From contig NZ_CP163435.1 in the NCBI RefSeq assembly GCF_041051975.1, positions 6,923,001-6,987,000 of the forward strand: a DNA stretch of 64,000 nucleotides. The letters run 5' to 3'. Below, piece after piece: positions 24,942 through 33,285 of the stretch. Under the pieces are notes generated by a model. It had not been told where the DNA came from. It was given only the letters and a program-made list of their open reading frames with translations, and ran no database searches. The position numbers were made by a program, and so were the translations under genes. The DNA is from Streptomyces sp. R21. GTDB taxonomy: Bacteria > Actinomycetota > Actinomycetes > Streptomycetales > Streptomycetaceae. Position 1 is the stretch's first letter, and every line of letters begins with the position of its first letter.

Positions 24942-25769
24942 TCAGCCCCGCAGCTCGGCGAGCACCGCGTCCGTGAACGGTGGCCACGCCGACACCGCCC
25001 ACGGACCGAAGGCCCGGTCCGTCAGGGCGACGCACGCCACGCCCGCCCCCGGGTCGACCCAGAGGAACGTGCCCGACTGCCCGAAGTGCCCGAAGGTCCG
25101 CGGCGAGGACGAAGCCCCGGTCCAGTGCGGCGACTTGGAGTCGCGGATCTCGAAGCCGAGGCCCCAGTCGTTGGGGTTCTGGTGCCCGTACCCGGGAAGC
25201 ACCCCCTTCGTCCCCGGATACTGCACGGTCATCGCCTCGGCGACCGTCCGCGGATCGAGCAGCCGAGGCGCCTGCACCTCGGCCGCGAACCGCACCAGAT
25301 CCCCCACCGTGGACACCCCGTCCTTCGCGGGAGACCCGTCGAGCACGGTCGACGCCATGCCGAGCGGGGCGAGCACCGCCTGCCGCGCGTACTCCCCGAA
25401 GGGGATGTCCGTCGCCTTGGCGACATGGTCCCCGAGCACCTCGAACCCGGCGTTGGAGTACAGCCGCCGCTCCCCGGGCGCGGACGTCACACGGTGCTCG
25501 TCGAAGGCGAGCCCGGAGGTGTGCGCGAGCAGATGACGGACCGTCGAGCCGGCCGGCCCGGCCGGCTCGTCGAGCTCGATCGCCCCCTCCTCGTACGCCA
25601 CGAGCACGGCGTACGCGGCCAGCGGCTTGGTGACCGAGGCGAGCGCGAACCGGTGCTCCACCGGCCCGTACGACCCGAGCACGGCACCGTCCGCCCGGAC
25701 GACCGCCGCGGCAGCGGTGGGAACGGGCCAGTTCGAGATCAGCGCCAGGCTCTGCAAGGGCAACGACAT
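24942..25769 (-). CDS. Serine hydrolase, beta-lactamase superfamily
   Basis: A 275-residue class C-like hydrolase. SVTK (45-48) holds the nucleophile and lysine, YSN (104-106) is the second motif and FGHFGQSGTFLW gives the KTG-equivalent HxG. LLAHTSGL is typical. There is no signal peptide, so cytoplasmic; activity may be esterase or peptidase. The ATG at 25769 is 20 bases after the GNAT gene, likely co-transcribed. It is unrelated at sequence level to the hydrolase at 2093 beyond the superfamily. Confidence 0.87.
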   Translation of the reverse strand: MSLPLQSLALISNWPVPTAAAAVVRADGAVLGSYGPVEHRFALASVTKPLAAYAVLVAYEEGAIELDEPAGPAGSTVRHLLAHTSGLAFDEHRVTSAPGERRLYSNAGFEVLGDHVAKATDIPFGEYARQAVLAPLGMASTVLDGSPAKDGVSTVGDLVRFAAEVQAPRLLDPRTVAEAMTVQYPGTKGVLPGYGHQNPNDWGLGFEIRDSKSPHWTGASSSPRTFGHFGQSGTFLWVDPGAGVACVALTDRAFGPWAVSAWPPFTDAVLAELRG

Positions 25770-25788
25770 GAGAACGAGACTAAGCCGC

Positions 25789-26259
25789 TCACAGCTGCAA
25801 CCGCATCGAGGGGTCCGGCTTGCGGACGAACCCGAGCGAGGCGTACAGCGGCTCGGCGTCGGCGGACGCGTTGAGGTCGACCTGAGCGGCGCCCTTGGCG
25901 CGGAACCAGTCGAGAAGGGTCTCCATGCAGGCGCGGGCGTAACCGCGGCGCCGCGCGTCCGGGTCGGTGGCGACACTGAAGACGTGTCCGACCATCCCGT
26001 GCGGATTGTTCGCCCGCCCGATCCGGTACTCGATCGTGCCCACGACGAGCGCGGCGAGTGCGCCCGGCCGCTCCGGGTGATCGACGACGAAGGCGGCGAA
26101 GTCCCCGTCCGCAGAGGCGAGTCGGCCGCGTACGGTGGGCAGGGACTCCGCGTGCCAGTCGGTGCTGTCTCCCGACGCGAAGACGGAATCGATCATCACC
26201 TGGCGAAGCCGGAGCAGTTCCTCCGCGTCCTCGGGCACAGCGCGGCGTACAAGAGTCAT
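25789..26259 (-). CDS. GNAT-family N-acetyltransferase
   Basis: A 156-residue acetyltransferase. The acetyl-CoA loop V-x-x-x-x-R-R-x-G is visible as VATDPDARRRGYARACME. Motif B is YASLGFVRKPDPSMRL. The ATG at 26259 follows TACCGT (26272-26267) by 7 bases without a Shine-Dalgarno, preferred over ATG 26277. The substrate is not predictable. Confidence 0.88.
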   Translation of the reverse strand: MTLVRRAVPEDAEELLRLRQVMIDSVFASGDSTDWHAESLPTVRGRLASADGDFAAFVVDHPERPGALAALVVGTIEYRIGRANNPHGMVGHVFSVATDPDARRRGYARACMETLLDWFRAKGAAQVDLNASADAEPLYASLGFVRKPDPSMRLQL

Positions 26260-26306
26260 GATCGGCACGGTAGCCATGGAGGCCGGAGGACGTCTCCGGG
26301 TTTTCG

Positions 26307-26344
26307 ACAGGGTTCTTTCGACATGTTCAACAGGGTTCTTCGAC
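26307..26344. repeat. Direct repeats upstream of merR
   Basis: ACAGGGTTCTTTCGAC (26307-26322) and ACAGGGTTCTTCGAC (26330-26344) are spaced 23 bases apart in the GNAT/merR intergenic region. They lie just upstream of the merR promoter and may be an extra regulatory site. Confidence 0.55.
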
Positions 26345-26353
26345 GGAATCCGC

Positions 26354-26384
26354 TTGCTTGGAGTGCACTCCAGGGTTTTAGCGT
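26354..26384 (+). promoter_or_regulatory. MerR-type promoter with 19-base spacer and palindromic operator
   Basis: TTGCTT (26354-26359) and TAGCGT (26379-26384) are separated by 19 bases, the suboptimal spacing that MerR activators correct by distorting DNA. The perfect palindrome TGGAGTGCACTCCA (26359-26372) fills the spacer. The merR ATG begins 6 bases after the -10. Confidence 0.85.
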
Positions 26385-26390
26385 GGGGGC

Positions 26391-26870
26391 ATGACGGTGA
26401 TGGAGACCACGGCCGAGGCCACCGAGCCCGGCACCAGGACCGACACCTGCGCCGCGCCGCCCCAGCGACATCGCCGCCCGGACGGCCAGGACAACTACAC
26501 GATCAGCGAAGTCGTCGCCCTCACCGGCATGACGGCCCACACCCTGCGCTGGTACGAGCGGATCGGGCTGATGCCGCACGTCGACCGCTCGCACACCGGG
26601 CAGCGCCGCTACAGCAACCGCGACCTGGACTGGCTCGCCTTCGTCGGCAAGCTCCGGCTCACCGGCATGCCGGTCGCCGACATGGTGCGGTACGCGGAGC
26701 TGGTGCGCGAGGGCGAAGGGACGTACATCGAGCGCTACGAGCTCCTGGCGGCGACCCGCCGGGACGTGCTGGCCCGCATCACGGAGCTCCAGGACACGCT
26801 CGCGGTGCTCGACCACAAGATCAGTTTCTACGGGGACGCCGGGCGCAGCCTGGCGTCGGAGAGGTCCTGA
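26391..26870 (+). CDS. MerR-family transcriptional regulator
   Basis: A 159-residue regulator. The winged helix is at 35-85 (NYTISEVVALTGMTAHTLRWYERIG... QRRYSNRDLDWL), followed by the coiled-coil dimer helix ITELQDTLAVLDHKI. It lacks the cysteine pattern of metal sensors. The ATG at 26391 is leaderless relative to TAGCGT. It is autoregulatory by position and co-transcribed with the aldo/keto reductase, whose ATG overlaps its stop by one base. The ligand is unknown, probably a small carbonyl or electrophile. Confidence 0.93.
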   Translation: MTVMETTAEATEPGTRTDTCAAPPQRHRRPDGQDNYTISEVVALTGMTAHTLRWYERIGLMPHVDRSHTGQRRYSNRDLDWLAFVGKLRLTGMPVADMVRYAELVREGEGTYIERYELLAATRRDVLARITELQDTLAVLDHKISFYGDAGRSLASERS

Positions 26871-27886
26871 TGACCGACAGCAAGATCGCGAAGGCCCAGC
26901 TCGGCACCGACGGACCCGAGGTGGGTGTCCAGGGCCTCGGCTGTATGGGCATGAGCTTCGCCTACGGCCCCACGGACGCCGAGGAGTCGCGGGCCACCCT
27001 GGAACGGGCGCTGGAACTCGGCGTCACGCTCTACGACACGGCGGACGCGTACGGCGCCGGTGAGAACGAGAAGTTCCTCGCCCCGTTCTTCGCGGCACAC
27101 CGCGACGAGGTGGTCATCGCGACGAAGTTCGCGCTCTCCATCCCGCCGGGCGAGCCCACGAAGCGGGTCATCCGCAACGACGCGCCGTACATCCGCCAGG
27201 CCGTCGAGGCCAGCCTCCAGCGGCTCGGCGTCGACGTGATCGACCTCTACTACATGCACCGCCGCGATGTGAACGTCCCGATCGAGGAGACCGTCGGGGT
27301 CATGGCCGAGCTGGTGCGCGAGGGCAAGGTCAAGTACCTGGGCCTGAGCGAGGTCACCGGCGGCGAGCTGCGGGCCGCGCAGGGTGTGCACCCGATCGCC
27401 GCCGTGCAGTCGGAGTGGTCGCTGTTCAGCCGCGACATCGAGCCGGGCGTCGTACCGGCCGCCCGCGAACTGGGCGTGACCCTGGTGCCGTACTCGCCGC
27501 TCGGCCGTGGCTTCCTCACCGGCTCCTTCACCAACGCCGAGCAGGACCTGACGGCCGACGACTTCCGGCGCCGGCAGCCCCGCTTCAACGGGGACAACGC
27601 GGCGGCGAACGCGGCCCTGCTCGAGCCGGTGCGTGGCGTCGCCGACGCGCACGGCGTCTCGCTCGGCCAGGTCGCGCTGGCCTGGGCGCAGCAGCGCGCC
27701 GCCGTGCACGGACTGACCGTCGTCCCGATCCCGGGCACCACCAAGCGCACCCGTGTCGAGGAGAACACGGCCGCGACCCGCATCGTCCTCAGCGACGCGG
27801 AGCTGGACGTGCTGGAGCCGATCGCCTCCAAGGTGGCGGGCGACCGCTACGCCGACATGTCGTTCTCCTCGGCCGGTCGGGAGTAG
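26870..27886 (+). CDS. Aldo/keto reductase
   Basis: A 338-residue AKR. Catalytic residues are Asp in DTADAYGAGENEKFLA, Tyr in AYG, Lys in VVIATKFAL and His in YYMHRRD. The NADPH motif is VVPIPGTTKRTRVEEN. It resembles the AKR13/YhdN-like group that reduces aldehydes. It starts inside the merR stop (TGATG), so it is translationally coupled and driven by the MerR promoter. Physiological substrate unknown; the genetic link suggests detoxification of a carbonyl sensed by the MerR. Confidence 0.93.
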   Translation: MTDSKIAKAQLGTDGPEVGVQGLGCMGMSFAYGPTDAEESRATLERALELGVTLYDTADAYGAGENEKFLAPFFAAHRDEVVIATKFALSIPPGEPTKRVIRNDAPYIRQAVEASLQRLGVDVIDLYYMHRRDVNVPIEETVGVMAELVREGKVKYLGLSEVTGGELRAAQGVHPIAAVQSEWSLFSRDIEPGVVPAARELGVTLVPYSPLGRGFLTGSFTNAEQDLTADDFRRRQPRFNGDNAAANAALLEPVRGVADAHGVSLGQVALAWAQQRAAVHGLTVVPIPGTTKRTRVEENTAATRIVLSDAELDVLEPIASKVAGDRYADMSFSSAGRE

Positions 27887-27904
27887 CCCCCCTGCTGGCG
27901 GCGC

Positions 27905-28768
27905 CTACAGCTCCGCCAGCAGCTCGGCCTTCTTCGTCGTGAACTCCTCGTCCGTCACCAGGCCCGCCTGGTGCAGCTCACTCAGGTGACGGATGCGGTC
28001 GGCGATGTCGGCCGGGTCGCGGCGGGCCGCGGCCGCCGGCACCGCGGCCGGGGTCGCCGAGCCGGAGGCGCGCACCGCCGCCAGGACCGACGCCGCGAAC
28101 GGCAGCGACTCGTGGACCGGCCCGTAGCCGAGCCCGAAGACGACCGCGGCGGGGTCCTGGTCGGCCTGGGCGGGCTGCACGGTGGCCGGCTCGCGGCGCA
28201 GCAGCCGCAGATGGCCCTCGAAGACCTCGGGGGAGCGCCATTCGACCCCGCTCAGGTCGGCGACCGGGAAACTCTGGTCGCCGGCCTTCCACTTCGCCGA
28301 CGAGGCGCCCGTCCAGAACCACCGGAAGGACACCGACTTGCCGTCGAAGGTCGCCTTCCCGTCGTACGCCTTGAAGTGCAGCGGGGCCTCGGGCGGCTCC
28401 ACGAGATAGCGCGGGGGCGGTTCGATGTCGTCCGGGGAGAGCAGCGGCGTCAGCTCGTCCTTGTAGTACTCGGCGAGGGTCTCGCGCTCCGCGGGCAGCA
28501 CGAGCCGGTACGGGTCGCAGCCCTCCTTGAGCTGGCCCGCGGCCGCGTCCATCAGCGGATCGGCGCCCGGTCTCGGCACGGCGTGCAGAACGACCGTCCC
28601 GCGCTTGCCCGGGGTCAGTGTCACCGCCGCGATCGCTTCCAGCGGGACACGGCGTTCGCCGAGCGCCTGGAGCAGCCTCGGCGTACGGATCCCCCGTTCG
28701 AAGCGGATGAGCACGGAGTCCGGCTCGAACTCCCAGGCGGCATGAAATCCGGCCAGTACGTCACCCAT
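27905..28768 (-). CDS. DUF4429 protein with C-terminal SHOCT domain
   Basis: A 287-residue protein. Two DUF4429-like halves can be seen (GVLAGFHAAWEFEPDSVLIRFERGIRTPR and later PLHFKAYDGKATFDGKSVSFRWFWTG). The C-terminus IADRIRHLSELHQAGLVTDEEFTTKKAELLAEL is a SHOCT short helical domain. The ATG at 28768 lies 7 bases after TACGAT (28781-28776); the ATG at 28777 would overlap that -10. Function unknown; SHOCT domains are often oligomerization modules. Confidence 0.88.
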   Translation of the reverse strand: MGDVLAGFHAAWEFEPDSVLIRFERGIRTPRLLQALGERRVPLEAIAAVTLTPGKRGTVVLHAVPRPGADPLMDAAAGQLKEGCDPYRLVLPAERETLAEYYKDELTPLLSPDDIEPPPRYLVEPPEAPLHFKAYDGKATFDGKSVSFRWFWTGASSAKWKAGDQSFPVADLSGVEWRSPEVFEGHLRLLRREPATVQPAQADQDPAAVVFGLGYGPVHESLPFAASVLAAVRASGSATPAAVPAAAARRDPADIADRIRHLSELHQAGLVTDEEFTTKKAELLAEL

Positions 28769-28843
28769 GCGGGCCATCGTATGCGGCGTGCACGTCTGAG
28801 TCGCCTCCCTGGGCGGACCGCAGTTCTTCGTTTTCTACGCGCG

Positions 28844-30052
28844 TCAGGCCGCCGTGGTGGCGGACAAACCCTTCCGGCACGCGTCATCCTCGTGAGCACA
28901 CTGCACCGCGCGGTACGCACCAATGCCGATTTCGGCGAAGTTGCGCAGGCTTTCGGTGCCCGGCTCGAAATAGCCGCTGTGGCCCTTCGCGCCCTGCGCC
29001 GACAGGACGCGCGCCCCGAAGCCGGAGGAGACCGGGTCGGCGCCGTGCCCGAGGCCGCCGAGCTCCAGGTGCGGCACGTCCTGGATCCAGTCGTCGGAGT
29101 CCCGCATCGCCCAGACCTGCGCGGAGGTGCGCAGGTGGGAGGCGTTCTCGACGCGCATGCCGGGGCTGCCTGCGACCGCTATGTCGGAGACCCGGGCGGG
29201 CAGTCGGTGGGCCGCGACCCCGCACAGCACGGAGCCGTAGCTGTGGCAGTACAGGGCGACCGGCGTACTGCCGGGCAGCGCCCGCACCAGGGAGTCCAGC
29301 CGGACCGCGCCCTCCTCCGCGCGCATGGCGGTGGCCGAGTCGATGCCGAGCCCGCTGGGCGCCGTGTAGTCGGCCCAGGCGATCACGGCCGTACGCGTGC
29401 CGGAGCCGGTCGCGCGCTCCGCGGCGTACAGGGAACGCGCCATGCCGACGGGCGCCGAGTACTTCTTGTACGTGCGCTGGAAGGTGAGCAGATCGGTGTC
29501 GACGCCGGGCACCACGATCGAGACGCGCTCGGCCTTGTCGAGGTTGCCGAAGACCTCGGCGACCCGGCCCGACCCCATCGGGTCGAAGGCGAGGATCTTG
29601 CGGTCCTTGCGCAGCAGTGCCTCGTAGCGGTTCTTGCGGCGGCCCGCGTCGTGCTGGCCGAGGTCCGAGAGCCCGTCGTCGTGCATGCGCTTGATCTCGA
29701 CCTTGCGCTGCTGGCGCAGGGCGATGCGGTTCGCCTGGTAGCGCAGTTTCACGGGCGCGCCGTTCATGTTGCCGACCGCGAGCGGATAGCGGTGGGCGAG
29801 ACGGGCGCGCTGGGTGGTGTCCAGCGACGCGAAGAAGTGGGCGAGGCGGCTCGGGGCGGAGTCGGTGTCCGGGAGCCGGTGTCCGGCTATGCGGCCGTGC
29901 TCCCACGCGGAGCGCGAGGCGTCCAGCGGAGTCGCTCCCCGATGGTTGTGGAGGGCGGTCCAGCCACTGGTGGCCAGCATCACGAACACCACGGCCAGCG
30001 CGAGCAGTGCGCGCCAGACGTTGAGTTGGGGGGACGAGTCGAAGGAAGTCAC
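28844..30052 (-). CDS. Alpha/beta hydrolase, membrane-anchored (DUF1023-like)
   Basis: A 402-residue protein with an N-terminal membrane anchor (RALLALAVVFVMLATSGW). The nucleophile elbow is YCHSYGSVLCG (GxSxG-like, H-S-Y-G), with Asp in DDWIQDVPH and His in GHSGYFEP downstream. VVPGVDTDLLTFQRTY is a family landmark. It faces outside the membrane and probably has esterase activity. The start GTG 30052 lies 9 bases after TAGTGT and has no ribosome site. It is monocistronic. Confidence 0.8.
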   Translation of the reverse strand: MTSFDSSPQLNVWRALLALAVVFVMLATSGWTALHNHRGATPLDASRSAWEHGRIAGHRLPDTDSAPSRLAHFFASLDTTQRARLAHRYPLAVGNMNGAPVKLRYQANRIALRQQRKVEIKRMHDDGLSDLGQHDAGRRKNRYEALLRKDRKILAFDPMGSGRVAEVFGNLDKAERVSIVVPGVDTDLLTFQRTYKKYSAPVGMARSLYAAERATGSGTRTAVIAWADYTAPSGLGIDSATAMRAEEGAVRLDSLVRALPGSTPVALYCHSYGSVLCGVAAHRLPARVSDIAVAGSPGMRVENASHLRTSAQVWAMRDSDDWIQDVPHLELGGLGHGADPVSSGFGARVLSAQGAKGHSGYFEPGTESLRNFAEIGIGAYRAVQCAHEDDACRKGLSATTAA

Positions 30053-30319
30053 TGGGAGGACACACTAGGAGAACGGGAGGGTCTCGCGTTAACCGAGTGA
30101 GGCGGATCACGTTTCTGGTGGGGTAATTGGGGCAAAGCGGGTTCAGTACGAGATAAAGTGTCACGCTCTGTGCGTGGAATGGGGCGCTGCGTACGGCAGT
30201 TGTGCGCGCCCTTTGCGTCACCTGTGCAACTCCGTGCCGAGAAGCCGCTGCACTGTGTAACGCCGTACCGAGTCCCTCCCGTACTGCGTGACTCCGTGCC
30301 GAGCCGTCGCTGCGCTACG

Positions 30320-30985
30320 TCACTCCGTGCGCCACTTCTCCGCCAACGCGGGCCCCACGTGGTCGAGATACGAGGCGGTCAGCTCGCGGATCGCCTCGAC
30401 GCTGGTGTCCTCGCCCGCGCCCCACAGTCGGCCTGTCACGCGCATCACCCCGCCGAACACCGCGACCGCGACGCGCGGCCGCGGATCCGCGTCCACGTCG
30501 AGGCCCTCACGTTCGGCGATCACCCGTGCGATCTCCTCCTCCAGTTCGGCGGAGCGGCGCAGATGGACGGCGAGCAGCGTGGGGGTCGACTCGATCAACT
30601 GGAAGGCGCGCATGTGCAGTTCGATCGGGACGACGGCGTCGACGGCCTGGCCGATGGTGTCCCAGCCCTCCAGGACGGCCAGCCGCAGCGCCTCCAACGG
30701 GGCTTCGTGCGGCGGGCGTTCGCGTACGGCGGCGAGGAAGTGCGACTCCGCGACGCGCTGGCTGAAGAGGGCGACGTCCTCCTTGCCCGCGAAGTACCGG
30801 AAGAAGGTGCGCTGGGAGACGTCGACGGCCTCGGCGATCTCGTCGACGGTCGTCCGCTCGTAACCCTGGGTCGTGAACAGCTCCAGAGCGGCCCGCAGCA
30901 GCGCGTCCCGGGTGCGCTGCTTCTTGCGCTCGCGCAGCCCCGGCCGCGGCGTGAGGTCCACGGGCGGCGTCCGAGCTGTGTCCAT
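30320..30985 (-). CDS. TetR-family repressor of the adjacent MFS exporter
   Basis: A 221-residue TetR. The HTH is at about 20-65 (RDALLRAALELFTTQGYERTTVDEIAEAVDVSQRTFFRYFAGKED). The ligand domain contains RAFQLIESTPTLLAVHLRRS. AAGGAAAGG lies before the ATG. It is divergent from a DHA2-type exporter with an operator between them. The pair fits an efflux switch; the inducer would be the exported drug. Confidence 0.93.
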   Translation of the reverse strand: MDTARTPPVDLTPRPGLRERKKQRTRDALLRAALELFTTQGYERTTVDEIAEAVDVSQRTFFRYFAGKEDVALFSQRVAESHFLAAVRERPPHEAPLEALRLAVLEGWDTIGQAVDAVVPIELHMRAFQLIESTPTLLAVHLRRSAELEEEIARVIAEREGLDVDADPRPRVAVAVFGGVMRVTGRLWGAGEDTSVEAIRELTASYLDHVGPALAEKWRTE

Positions 30986-31041
30986 TGCTGACCCTTTCCT
31001 TCCTTTCCTTACGGAACGTGCGGCTCAGCGTACCTGTGAGC

Positions 31042-31101
31042 GACGTGACAGTTACCGACTTGTGAATTGGTTTGTCAACTGTCAGCGGCTGTCACTAGCC
31101 T
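31042..31101. promoter_or_regulatory. Divergent tetR/MFS promoters with shared operator
   Basis: Minus: TTGACA (31078-31073), 18-base spacer, TAACTG (31054-31049). Plus: TTGTCA (31072-31077), 18-base spacer, TAGCCT (31096-31101), 7 bases before the MFS ATG. TGACAGTT (31046-31053) and AACTGTCA (31077-31084) are an inverted repeat; a third half-site CTGTCAC is at 31089-31095. Each tetR dimer site would overlap a promoter element. Confidence 0.75.
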
Positions 31102-31108
31102 CGAAAGC

Positions 31109-32731
31109 ATGACTAGTCAGACCACCGTCGACGCGACGGGCCCGGCCGACAAGGCCTCGGCCGCCCCGACCGATCCGACTCCCTCCCAGGGGCTGCGGGG
31201 CCACCCCTGGCTGACGCTCATCAGCGTCGCGATAGGCGTCATGATGGTCGCTCTGGACGGCACCATCGTGGCCATCGCCAACCCGGCCATCCAGAAGGAC
31301 CTGGGCGCGAGCTTCGCCGACGTCCAGTGGATCACCAACGGCTACTTCCTCGCGCTCGCGGTCACGCTGATCACCGCGGGCAAGCTCGGCGACCGGTTCG
31401 GGCACCGGCAGACCTTCCTCATCGGCGTGGTCGGCTTCGCGGCGGCCTCGGGGGCCATCGGGCTGTCCGACAGCATCGCCCTGGTGGTCACCTTCCGCGT
31501 GTTCCAGGGCCTGTTCGGCGCACTGCTGATGCCTGCCGCGCTCGGCCTGCTGCGAGCGACCTTCCCGGCCGAGAAGCTGAACATGGCGATCGGCATCTGG
31601 GGCATGGTCATCGGCGCCTCCACCGCGGGCGGCCCGATCCTCGGCGGTCTGCTCGTGCAGCACGTCAGCTGGCAGTCGGTGTTCTTCATCAATGTGCCGG
31701 TCGGCGTCATCGCGCTCGTCCTCGGCGCGCTGATCCTCACCGACCACCGGGCCGAGAACGCCCCGCGTTCCTTCGACGTGCTCGGCATCGCCCTGCTCTC
31801 GGGCGCCATGTTCTGCCTGGTCTGGGCGCTCATCAAGGCCCCGACCTGGGGCTGGGGCGACGGCATGACGTGGACGTTCCTCGGTGCGTCCGTGCTCGGC
31901 TTCGCGCTCTTCGCCTTCTGGGAGACGAGGGTGAAGGAACCGCTGATCCCCCTCGCGCTGTTCCGCTCCGTGCCGCTGTCGGCGGGCGTGGTCCTCATGG
32001 TGCTCATGGCCATCGCCTTCCTGGGCGGCCTGTTCTTCGTCACCTTCTACCTGCAGAACGTGCACGGTATGAGCCCGGTCGACGCCGGTCTTCATCTCCT
32101 CCCGCTCACCGGGATGATGATCGTGGGCTCGCCGCTGGCGGGCGCCGTGATCACCAAGGTCGGCCCGCGCATCCCGCTGGCCGGCGGCATGGCCCTCACC
32201 GCGATCTCGATGTACGGCATGTCGACGCTGGACACGGGCACCGGCAGCGCCGTCATGTCGCTCTGGTTCGCCGGTCTCGGCCTCGGTCTCGCACCGGTCA
32301 TGGTCGGCGCGACCGAGGTCATCGTGGGCAACGCCCCCATGGAGCTCTCCGGTGTCGCCGGCGGTCTCCAGCAGGCCGCCATGCAGATCGGCGGCAGCCT
32401 CGGTACGGCGGTCCTCGGCGCCGTGATGGCGTCCAAGGTCGACGGCGACCTCCCGGGCAACTGGGCCGCCGCCAAGCTCCCGCCGCTCACCCCGGCCCAG
32501 CTCGACCAGGCCTCCGAGGCCGTCCAGGTCGGTGCCGCGCCGGTGGCCAAGGGCACGCCGCCCTCGATCGCCGAGCAGATCACCGACGTCGCGCACGACA
32601 CGTTCATCTCCGGTATGAGCCTGGCCTGCCTCGTCGCCGCGGTGGTCGCCGTCGTGGCGGTCTTCGTCGCACTGCTCACCAAGCGGGGGAGCAACACGGA
32701 GGCCGCGGGGGCGGGGGCGGGCCACATCTAG
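31109..32731 (+). CDS. MFS drug exporter, DHA2 (EmrB/QacA) family
   Basis: A 540-residue transporter with 14 predicted spans. The motif LDGTIVAIANPAIQKDL (helix 1), GKLGDRFGHRQ (motif A), RVFQGLFGALLMPA (motif B) and GPILGGLLVQHVSWQSVFF (motif C, antiporter signature) are all visible. It exports hydrophobic compounds in exchange for protons. The ATG at 31109 lies 7 bases after TAGCCT with no Shine-Dalgarno, so leaderless. The adjacent TetR should repress it. Confidence 0.94.
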   Translation: MTSQTTVDATGPADKASAAPTDPTPSQGLRGHPWLTLISVAIGVMMVALDGTIVAIANPAIQKDLGASFADVQWITNGYFLALAVTLITAGKLGDRFGHRQTFLIGVVGFAAASGAIGLSDSIALVVTFRVFQGLFGALLMPAALGLLRATFPAEKLNMAIGIWGMVIGASTAGGPILGGLLVQHVSWQSVFFINVPVGVIALVLGALILTDHRAENAPRSFDVLGIALLSGAMFCLVWALIKAPTWGWGDGMTWTFLGASVLGFALFAFWETRVKEPLIPLALFRSVPLSAGVVLMVLMAIAFLGGLFFVTFYLQNVHGMSPVDAGLHLLPLTGMMIVGSPLAGAVITKVGPRIPLAGGMALTAISMYGMSTLDTGTGSAVMSLWFAGLGLGLAPVMVGATEVIVGNAPMELSGVAGGLQQAAMQIGGSLGTAVLGAVMASKVDGDLPGNWAAAKLPPLTPAQLDQASEAVQVGAAPVAKGTPPSIAEQITDVAHDTFISGMSLACLVAAVVAVVAVFVALLTKRGSNTEAAGAGAGHI

Positions 32732-32852
32732 CCCGTTCGCCTATCAGGGTGACGGGACCGGATACCCCTCCCGCTCGACGCGCGCCGCAGGTCACAGTGG
32801 GTCAAGCCCTCCGTACGGCATCCGTACGGTACGGGGGGCGGCCGGAGCCGCG

Positions 32853-32879
32853 GCGCGCTGCCGGAGGGGGGCAGCGCGC
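32853..32879. terminator. Hairpin after the MFS gene
   Basis: A 10-bp stem GCGCGCTGCC (32853-32862) with GGCAGCGCGC (32870-32879) closes a 7-base G-rich loop. It lies 120 bases after the MFS stop and before the next gene. The surrounding 219-base gap shows no other gene. Confidence 0.65.
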
Positions 32880-32950
32880 GGGCAGGTCTTACGGGCGGAA
32901 ACGGGGGTACCCGGGCGTCGACCCAATTGGCCGGAAGGTCCAAGGAGTTG

Positions 32951-33256
32951 ATGATGACGGGTTATGGACACGGCACGCGCAGGCACCCCCGTTCACGTGG
33001 CCGGACGTGGTCCCGGAGCGGGCCGGATCGCGTGACGCTCGGGATCGTCGGAGTCATCTGTGCGGTCGCGGGGTTCTTCGTTCTGGGGATCGTCCTCGGC
33101 CCGGTGGCCATCGTCTGCGGCTGGCTCGCCATGGGCCGGACCTGGACCTCCCGCCCACTCCCGCCCCTCATCGCCCTCGTCCTGGGCGCCATCGACACCC
33201 TCCTCGCCATCATCTGGCTCGCGGGCACGACGGCCCCAGGCGGGGGTTTCTGGTAG
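32951..33256 (+). CDS. Small DUF4190-type membrane protein
   Basis: A 101-residue protein. A basic N-terminus rich in His and Arg (GYGHGTRRHPRSRGRTWSR) precedes two hydrophobic spans, VTLGIVGVICAVAGFFVLGIVLGPVAIVCGWLAM and PLIALVLGAIDTLLAIIWL. This layout matches DUF4190 proteins in Streptomyces. AAGGAG precedes tandem ATGs at 32951 and 32954. Function unknown. Confidence 0.82.
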   Translation: MMTGYGHGTRRHPRSRGRTWSRSGPDRVTLGIVGVICAVAGFFVLGIVLGPVAIVCGWLAMGRTWTSRPLPPLIALVLGAIDTLLAIIWLAGTTAPGGGFW

Positions 33257-33285
33257 CGGTCCCCGGCCCCGGCCGGGGCTCCGCC

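Noticed and set aside
30053..30319. Imperfect ACTCCGTGCCGAG repeats upstream of the tetR 3' end
   Set aside because: Copies near 30231 and 30292 match only over a core of about 13 bases with no periodic third copy; too weak to list as a repeat.
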